In this document: positions 58,419 through 64,000 of the stretch, one piece after another
Numbering within the stretch: the first letter of the stretch is position 1
Layout: every line of letters starts with the position of its first letter
Assembly: GCF_012273015.1 (NCBI RefSeq)
Contig: NZ_CP050954.1
Span: 1,860,001-1,924,000 of the forward strand
Reading direction: 5' to 3'
Length of the DNA: 64,000 nt
From: Hymenobacter sp. BT18
GTDB lineage: Bacteria; Bacteroidota; Bacteroidia; Cytophagales; Hymenobacteraceae
The notes under the pieces: model-generated
What the model saw: the letters and a program-made list of their open reading frames with translations, nothing else
The model's database searches: none
Told to the model about the DNA's origin: nothing
Translations under genes and position numbers: made by a program

Positions 58419-60995
58419 ATGAAACACACGTATCTTCCCCTGTTGCTGACATCCCTGCTGGCAACCCCCGCCCTGGCGCAGGCGCCAACCGGTGTGCCCG
58501 CTGGCGCCCCCGGTGCCACCCGCTCCACCCCACCTAGCCTCGTACCCGTGGCGCCCAAAGGCACTGGCCGCCTGGAAGGCACCGTGCTCGACGCCACCAC
58601 CAAGAAGCCCGTAGAGTATGCCACCGTGGCTTTGCTGCCCGCTACCGGCGAAACGCCCGTCGATGGGACGGTAGCCGATGACCGGGGCCGCTTCCAGCTA
58701 AAGGGGCTGGCCCCTGGCTCCTACCGCCTGCAGATTACCTTCATTGGTTACGCGGCCCAAACGGTAGCCGTAACGGTCACGGATGGTTCAACCACGGTTC
58801 CGGCCGTAGCCCTGGCCTCCAGCACCCAGAAGCTGGGCGAGGTAACCGTGACCGGGGAGCGGCCCGTGGTGGAAAGCAAGCCCGACCGACTGGTGTACAA
58901 CGCGGCCCAGGATGCTACCAACCGCGGGGGTACCGCCGCCGATGTGCTCCGCAAGGCGCCCATGCTGAGTGTGGACCCCGACGGCAACCTGCAGCTGAAC
59001 GGCTCGGCCAACGTGCGGGTGCTCATCAACGGCAAGCCCTCGGCCGTGGTGTCCGGCGACCTGGCCCAGGCCCTCAAGCAGCTGCCCGCCGACCAGATCA
59101 AGAACGTGGAGGTGATTACCTCGCCCTCGGCCAAGTACGACGGCGAAGGCTCAGGCGGCATCGTGAACATCGTGCTCAAGGAAAACAACCTGCAGGGCAT
59201 CAACGGCAACGTGGGCCTGGCCGTGGGCACGCGCAACTCCAACGGCAACCTGGGTTTGAACGCCCGCAAGGGCAAGCTCAGCCTCTCATCGGCGCTGAAT
59301 GGCTGGTCGTTTTACGCGCCCGGCGACCAGGAAGTGGACCGCACCGACCTCAATGTGCGCAATAAGAGCGGCATGCTGACGACTGGCTTCCTGCGCCAGC
59401 GCAACGACGGGTTTGGCATGGGCGGGGGCGGCAACGGCCGCATTGGGCTGGACTATGAGCCGGCCCCGAACCACGCCCTCAGCCTGGCCCTGAACGGCAG
59501 CTTGTTCCGTAACCGCTTCGACGTGGATATCGACAATACCTACCGCCTGGCGGAGGGGGACCAAGTGGCGGGCACCGCCCGGCTGGGCAACTACGAGCGC
59601 GAAACCATGCAGAAGTTTCGCACCCAGAGCTACGACCTGACGGGCACGTACACCCGCACCTTTGGGCAGGGAAACCGCCGCGAGTGGACGGTGCTGGCCC
59701 AGCACTCCCGCAACCGCAACTACCGCTTCTACGACGTGGATCAGTTCTCCCTAGTAGATGCCAACGCCGACGGCACGCCGGACTTTCAGGAGTTCAGTCC
59801 CAACACAGCCCGCAACCTGGAAACCACCATCCAGACCGATTACGTGCTGCCCATCAAGGAAAAGCAAACCCTGGAGTTTGGCGGCAAGCTGATTAAGCGC
59901 ACGGTGGAAAGTGACTACCGCGTGAGCCGGGCGGAGGCAGATGGCATCTTCGCGGAAGAAAGCACGCTGACCAACGTCTACAACTACAACCAGGACGTGC
60001 AGGCCGGCTACGCCACCTACGCCACGCCCCTGGGCAAAAGCTACAATGTGCGGCTGGGCGCCCGCGTGGAGCGCACGGAATTGCAGGGGAACTTCCAGAA
60101 CCAGGACAAGCCGTTCGGTCTTGAATTTACCAACCTGCTGCCCAACGTGGCCCTCACGCGCAACCTCAAGCAGCCTGGCTCTACGGTGCGCCTCAGCTAC
60201 TCGCGCCGGATTCAGCGGCCCAGCATTTTTTACCTGAACCCCTACCGCAACGAATCCGACCCGCGCAATATCTCCGTGGGAAACCAGGAGCTGCGGGCCG
60301 AGTTTACCGATAACCTGGAGCTGAACTGGAATACCTTCGTGAAGAGCTCCGTGCTGAACGTGACCCTCTACACCCGGCAAACCAACAACGCCATTGAGCG
60401 CATCAACAAGACCGAGGACGATGGTCGGGTAGTAGCCACTTACGGCAATGTGGCCCGCAACCAGACCTACGGCCTCAACCTGTTTGGGTCCTTCAAGCCC
60501 CTACCCAAGTGGGATATCAGCGGCAACGTGAGCACCTACTACGTGTATCTGTTCAGCCAGGCGCTGACGGATCTGGGCCAGCGCGGCAAAAATTCCGGCG
60601 TAGTGTACTCGGCCAACATCAACTCGGGCTATAAGTTCGACAAAGGCCTGAGCTTGCAGTTCTTCGGCATGCTCAACTCGCCCCGCATTCAGCTCCAGGG
60701 CAAAAGCTCGGCTTGGCAGATGTACTCCATTGGCCTGCGCAAGGAAATCCTGAAAGGTAAAGGCGACTTCACACTCAACGCCGACAACCCCTTCACGCGC
60801 TACGTGAAGCTGGTCAATGACTTCAACAACGGCTTTTCTGACTCGCGCAATACCACCTTCATCTACAACCGCGGCGTGCGGGCGGCCTTCAGCTACCGCT
60901 TCGGTAAGCTCGAGAACAAGCCCCAGCGCCCCAAGCGCAGCATCCGCAACGACGACCAGAAAGCCGGGGAAAGCGGCGGCCAGGGTCAGCCGTAA
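58419..60995 (+). CDS. TonB-receptor-like outer-membrane beta-barrel protein, copy 1
   Basis: 858 residues: signal peptide (TSLLATPALAQ), a carboxypeptidase-regulatory-like domain (about 45-125, GRLEGTVLDATTKKPVEYAT), a plug-like domain (GEVTVTGERPVVESKPDRLV, NVRVLINGKPSA, VITSPSAKYDGEGSGGIVNI) and a long barrel with aromatic-rich strands of the OMP_b-brl_3 type. No SusD-like partner is nearby. The C-terminus is basic and Gly/Gln-rich (FSYRFGKLENKPQ). It is a tandem paralogue of the next gene, separated by a terminator. Substrate unknown. Confidence 0.88.
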   Translation: MKHTYLPLLLTSLLATPALAQAPTGVPAGAPGATRSTPPSLVPVAPKGTGRLEGTVLDATTKKPVEYATVALLPATGETPVDGTVADDRGRFQLKGLAPGSYRLQITFIGYAAQTVAVTVTDGSTTVPAVALASSTQKLGEVTVTGERPVVESKPDRLVYNAAQDATNRGGTAADVLRKAPMLSVDPDGNLQLNGSANVRVLINGKPSAVVSGDLAQALKQLPADQIKNVEVITSPSAKYDGEGSGGIVNIVLKENNLQGINGNVGLAVGTRNSNGNLGLNARKGKLSLSSALNGWSFYAPGDQEVDRTDLNVRNKSGMLTTGFLRQRNDGFGMGGGGNGRIGLDYEPAPNHALSLALNGSLFRNRFDVDIDNTYRLAEGDQVAGTARLGNYERETMQKFRTQSYDLTGTYTRTFGQGNRREWTVLAQHSRNRNYRFYDVDQFSLVDANADGTPDFQEFSPNTARNLETTIQTDYVLPIKEKQTLEFGGKLIKRTVESDYRVSRAEADGIFAEESTLTNVYNYNQDVQAGYATYATPLGKSYNVRLGARVERTELQGNFQNQDKPFGLEFTNLLPNVALTRNLKQPGSTVRLSYSRRIQRPSIFYLNPYRNESDPRNISVGNQELRAEFTDNLELNWNTFVKSSVLNVTLYTRQTNNAIERINKTEDDGRVVATYGNVARNQTYGLNLFGSFKPLPKWDISGNVSTYYVYLFSQALTDLGQRGKNSGVVYSANINSGYKFDKGLSLQFFGMLNSPRIQLQGKSSAWQMYSIGLRKEILKGKGDFTLNADNPFTRYVKLVNDFNNGFSDSRNTTFIYNRGVRAAFSYRFGKLENKPQRPKRSIRNDDQKAGESGGQGQP

Positions 60996-61030
60996 CACCC
61001 GCGCCCCGAGTTAACGATTTACTAAAGCTG

Positions 61031-61066
61031 AAAACTGCCCGGCGCAATGCGTTGGGCAGTTTTTTC
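61031..61066 (+). terminator. Terminator between the two paralogous barrels
   Basis: Stem AAAACTGCCC / GGGCAGTTTT with a loop of about 13 nt, followed by more Ts. It lies about 35 nt past the first gene, so the two copies probably have separate transcripts. Confidence 0.85.
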
Positions 61067-61210
61067 GTTTGCGGCGTGCAACGTTGCGGGTGCTTCCCGC
61101 ATCTCCTGTCAGGTTTAAACTACCGGAGGGCTGGCGGCCGTGGCCCATGCCGCCCAGCTACCACAGCTTATTCATTTTGTCGCGCTATTCTTTCCCTATC
61201 CGTTTCCTGC

Positions 61211-63733
61211 ATGAAGCATTTTGCCACGCTGGCCCTTTTGGCCGTATTGGTTGCCCCTACCGCCCTGGCACAAACTGCCGCGCAGCCTACCACCCCAGCC
61301 GCTACTAAGGGCACGGGCCGCCTCACCGGTCAGGTATTGGACGCGGCCACCCAGAAACCGGTGGAATACGCTACCATCGTGCTGCTGCCAGCCGCGGGTA
61401 CGGCGCCCCTGGCCTCCACCACCGGGGACGAGCAGGGCCGCTTCGAGCTGAAAAACCTACCAGCCGGCTCCTTTCGTCTGCAGCTCAGCTTTGTGGGGTA
61501 CGCCACGCGCATCGAGAACGTGACGGTAACCAGCCAAGCCACGGCCTTGAGCCCCTTTACCCTTACGGCCAGCACCCAGAAACTGGGCGAGGTGACCGTG
61601 ACCGGGGAGCGACCCGTCATCGAAAGCAAGCCCGACCGCCTCGTGTATAACGCCGACCAGGATGCTACCAACGCCGGCGGCACGGCTTCGGACATTCTCC
61701 GCAAAACACCCATGGTGAACGTGGATGGGGACGGCAACGTGCAGCTGCGCGGCACCTCCAATGTGCGCATTCTCATCAACAACAAGCCCTCGGCCATGCT
61801 CTCGGGCAACCTGGCGGAAGCCCTGAAGCAGATTCCGGCCGACCAGATCAAGGCCATTGAAGTCGTCACGTCGCCCTCGGCCAAGTACGATGCCGAAGGG
61901 TCGGGCGGCGTCATTAACATTGTGCTGAAGAAGAACTCCCTGCAAGGCACCAACGGCAGCGTGGGTGCTACCGCCGGCAACCGCAATCAAAGCCTGAATG
62001 GCTCCCTCAACGCCAAGCGCGGTAAGTTTGGCGTGAACACCAAGCTTACCGGCTTCCGCAACCTCTACCCCTACCGCTCCAGCACCACCCGCACCGACTT
62101 TGTGCCTAGCCCGGGCGGGGAGCGGCAGGTGCTGGGACAGCTGGAGCAGCGCAGCGTATCAGAGAATATTGGCAAGGGCGGCTACGGGCAGGTGGAGTTC
62201 ACCTACGACCCTTCGCCCCTGCACAGCTTCACGCTGAGCGGCAACGGCAACCAGTACCAGAGCAGCTCGCCCCAGGAGCTGTTCAACCAGTACCGGCAAA
62301 CCACGCCGTCGGCACCCGGGCAGTTCTCGCTCGATACGCTGTACTCCCGCGACATTGTGCAGCAATTCCAGTTCCGCAACTACGATTTGAACGCGGGCTA
62401 CACGCGCACCTTTGGCGAAGCCCAGCCCCGCCGCGAGTGGAGCGTGCTGGCCCAGCACACCCAAAACCGTAACACCCAGGAATACAGCCTCGATCAGTAC
62501 CACGCCGCCGATGTGCAGAAGGGGCCGTTGGAATACCAGGAGCGCAGCCACAACTTGGCCCGCAACACCGAAACCACCCTCCAAACCGACTACACGCACC
62601 CGTTCAGCCCGACCAGCACCCTGGAGGCCGGGGCCAAGACCATCCGCCGCACCGTTAGCAGCGACTATAGTTTGGATACGCTGCTCACGCGCGTGCAGCC
62701 CGACTTCGTACGCAGTGTGCGCCGTTCCAATGCGTTTGATTACAACCAAAACGTGCTGGCGGCCTACGCTACCTACGGCTTCACGCTCGACTCGGTGTAC
62801 AACTTCAGCCTGGGTGCCCGCCTGGAGCGCACCGACATTCGGGGGGAGTTTCAGGGAGAAAACGGCCGGTTCTCGAATGACTACCTAAACGTGCTGCCCA
62901 ACCTGAGCGTGTCACGTACTCTGGGGAAGCCGGGCCAGACATTGCGTTTCAGCTACTCCCGCCGCATTCAGCGCCCGCAGATTTACTACCTGAACCCGTA
63001 CGTGAATCAGAGTACGCCCAGCAGCATCAGCTACGGCAACCCCAACCTCTCGCCCGAAATCACGGACTCCTACGAGCTGAGCTACGGCACATTTGGGGAG
63101 AAAACGTCCTTGAACGTATCGACTTACACGCGGCGCACCGGCAACTCCATTGAGGAGTTCAACCGCTATAACGAAGAGCTGGCCCGCACCGAAACCACCT
63201 TCGGCAACCTCGCCACCAACACCACCTTTGGCCTGGGCCTGTACGGCTCCTGGAAGCCCGTGCAGGGCTGGGATATCAGCAGCAACCTCAACACTGACTA
63301 CACCCGCATCTACAGCGCCGCACTCAGCCGCACGAGCAGCCGCCTGAATGGCTCCATGAACCTGAATACGTCCCTGAAGCTGGGCAAAGTGTACTCCCTG
63401 CAGGGCTTCGGCGGCGGCTGGACCGGCGGCGTGCAGCTGCAGTCGCGCTACGCTGGTGGCATTTGGTACGGCGTGGGCGTCAAGCGTACCCTGCTCAAGG
63501 AAAAGGCTGACCTCACCTTAAACGCCAGCAACTTTCTGCAGAATGGGCGGGCTTTCCGCAACACCACCGAAACCGACCAGTTCCGCAGCACGGGCACTTG
63601 GTTTCAGTACAACCGGGGCGTGCGCCTGTCCTTCAACTACCGTTTTGGTAAGCTGGATAGCGGCTCCCAGCGCCAGCGCCGCACCATCCAGAACGACGAC
63701 TCCAAGCAAGGTGGCAGCAAAGGCGGGCAGTAG
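61211..63733 (+). CDS. TonB-receptor-like outer-membrane beta-barrel protein, copy 2
   Basis: 840 residues, the same domain order as copy 1: signal peptide (LAVLVAPTALAQ), carboxypeptidase-regulatory-like domain, plug-like domain and barrel. The shared stretches (for example STQKLGEVTVTGERPV, ESKPDRLVYN, RISYSRRIQRP-like barrel strands) show recent duplication, while barrel loops differ. The C-terminus is also basic (SGSQRQRRTIQNDDSKQ). The start at 61211 gives the signal peptide. The gap 60996-61210 contains only the terminator. Confidence 0.88.
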   Translation: MKHFATLALLAVLVAPTALAQTAAQPTTPAATKGTGRLTGQVLDAATQKPVEYATIVLLPAAGTAPLASTTGDEQGRFELKNLPAGSFRLQLSFVGYATRIENVTVTSQATALSPFTLTASTQKLGEVTVTGERPVIESKPDRLVYNADQDATNAGGTASDILRKTPMVNVDGDGNVQLRGTSNVRILINNKPSAMLSGNLAEALKQIPADQIKAIEVVTSPSAKYDAEGSGGVINIVLKKNSLQGTNGSVGATAGNRNQSLNGSLNAKRGKFGVNTKLTGFRNLYPYRSSTTRTDFVPSPGGERQVLGQLEQRSVSENIGKGGYGQVEFTYDPSPLHSFTLSGNGNQYQSSSPQELFNQYRQTTPSAPGQFSLDTLYSRDIVQQFQFRNYDLNAGYTRTFGEAQPRREWSVLAQHTQNRNTQEYSLDQYHAADVQKGPLEYQERSHNLARNTETTLQTDYTHPFSPTSTLEAGAKTIRRTVSSDYSLDTLLTRVQPDFVRSVRRSNAFDYNQNVLAAYATYGFTLDSVYNFSLGARLERTDIRGEFQGENGRFSNDYLNVLPNLSVSRTLGKPGQTLRFSYSRRIQRPQIYYLNPYVNQSTPSSISYGNPNLSPEITDSYELSYGTFGEKTSLNVSTYTRRTGNSIEEFNRYNEELARTETTFGNLATNTTFGLGLYGSWKPVQGWDISSNLNTDYTRIYSAALSRTSSRLNGSMNLNTSLKLGKVYSLQGFGGGWTGGVQLQSRYAGGIWYGVGVKRTLLKEKADLTLNASNFLQNGRAFRNTTETDQFRSTGTWFQYNRGVRLSFNYRFGKLDSGSQRQRRTIQNDDSKQGGSKGGQ

Positions 63734-63806
63734 CTTATGAAGGCAGGATTTCCTTGCCAGCAGACACAATAAGCCGCACTGTAGAAAACGTCCACCTGTT
63801 TTAACG

Positions 63807-63864
63807 CTAAAACCCAGAAAGCCCCTGACATCTTCGCAGAAGTCAGCGGCTTTCTGGGTTTTAG
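63807..63864. terminator. Bidirectional terminator after the second barrel gene
   Basis: A perfect 17-bp outer stem (CTAAAACCCAGAAAGCC with its complement, 63807-63823 and 63848-63864) with an inner CTGACA/TGTCAG-like pair. A-rich and T-rich arms fit termination from both sides, consistent with a convergent gene to the right. Confidence 0.88.
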
Positions 63865-63941
63865 GCCCAACTAGTCTTCAGGACAAGTGGCTCCGGCCTG
63901 GCCTCGCAATGATAGCGCAGTCCTTGTTGCCTGCCACCTCA

Positions 63942-64000
63942 TTACCTTTTCCAGATGTCCCAGGCGGCTTCGGCTTGCAGGCAGAGCATTTCAAACCCGT
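63942..64000 (-). CDS. Possible C-terminus of a convergent gene, partial
   Basis: On the minus strand a frame entering from the right edge reads GFEMLCLQAEAAWDIWKR and then a stop codon. Only 19 codons are visible, so neither family nor coding status can be proven. The bidirectional terminator about 80 nt further along supports a convergent gene ending here. No function is assigned. Confidence 0.4.
   Translation of the reverse strand, partial: GFEMLCLQAEAAWDIWKR

Overview
The window reads as chromosome of a GC-rich Bacteroidota bacterium, most likely the Cytophagales genus Hymenobacter or a close relative (inferred from protein sequence flavour, not from a search). The evidence: promoters match the Bacteroidota pattern TTG-N19/20-TAnnTTTG, starts lack Shine-Dalgarno sequences, two proteins carry type IX secretion (T9SS) sorting tails, TonB/SusC-like outer-membrane proteins and LytTR regulators are present, and the ribosomal proteins and RNA polymerase are of Bacteroidota type. 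No rRNA, CRISPR array, prophage, plasmid gene or insertion sequence is visible.

Region 1 (1-17.9 kb, all minus strand) is the core gene-expression block. In transcription order it runs tRNA-Tyr, tRNA-Gly, tRNA-Thr, tuf, tRNA-Trp, secE, nusG, rplK, rplA, rplJ, rplL, rpoB, rpoC, a small AT-rich orphan membrane gene, a DUF3467 gene, then rpsL, rpsG and fusA (cut by the window edge). Three promoters with both boxes are visible: before tRNA-Tyr, before tRNA-Trp (overlapping the tuf terminator) and before rpsL.

Region 2 (18-33.7 kb) is housekeeping: an M1 aminopeptidase, a biotin carrier protein, pyrH-frr, and a minus-strand run of three envelope-glycan genes (GT2, GT9, O-antigen ligase) followed by an ECF sigma factor with a zinc-type anti-sigma factor, gmk and nadD. 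A predicted lipoprotein with a T9SS tail, an SDR, ahcY, an orphan secreted protein and a THUMP-like methyltransferase follow.

Region 3 (33.7-43.9 kb) centres on vitamin B12: a cobalamin riboswitch controls a BtuB-like TonB receptor and a BtuG-like surface beta-propeller lipoprotein. A B12-binding-type radical SAM protein and a fused heavy-metal-domain/AraC regulator lie downstream. A predicted inactive alpha/beta-hydrolase lipoprotein, a GNAT acetyltransferase and tRNA-Gly(CCC) close the region.

Region 4 (43.9-64 kb) holds envelope and stress genes: a T9SS-secreted pappalysin-like metalloprotease, a CAT-like acyltransferase, a HAD hydrolase, an M48 lipoprotein protease, uvrB, an ECF sigma factor overlapping a predicted dual-membrane-spanning anti-sigma/beta-barrel protein, a LytS/LytR pair divergent from a two-gene ABC exporter, and two tandem paralogous outer-membrane beta-barrel proteins.

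The most unusual structure is a set of three intergenic quasi-palindromes (rpsG-fusA, nusG-rplK, pyrH-frr). Each begins 0-10 nt after the stop codon of the upstream gene of a co-directional pair, and each is built from short repeated words that differ between sites. A 54-bp perfect palindrome between frr and nadD, the trans-envelope anti-sigma factor and the B12 capture locus are the next most interesting items.
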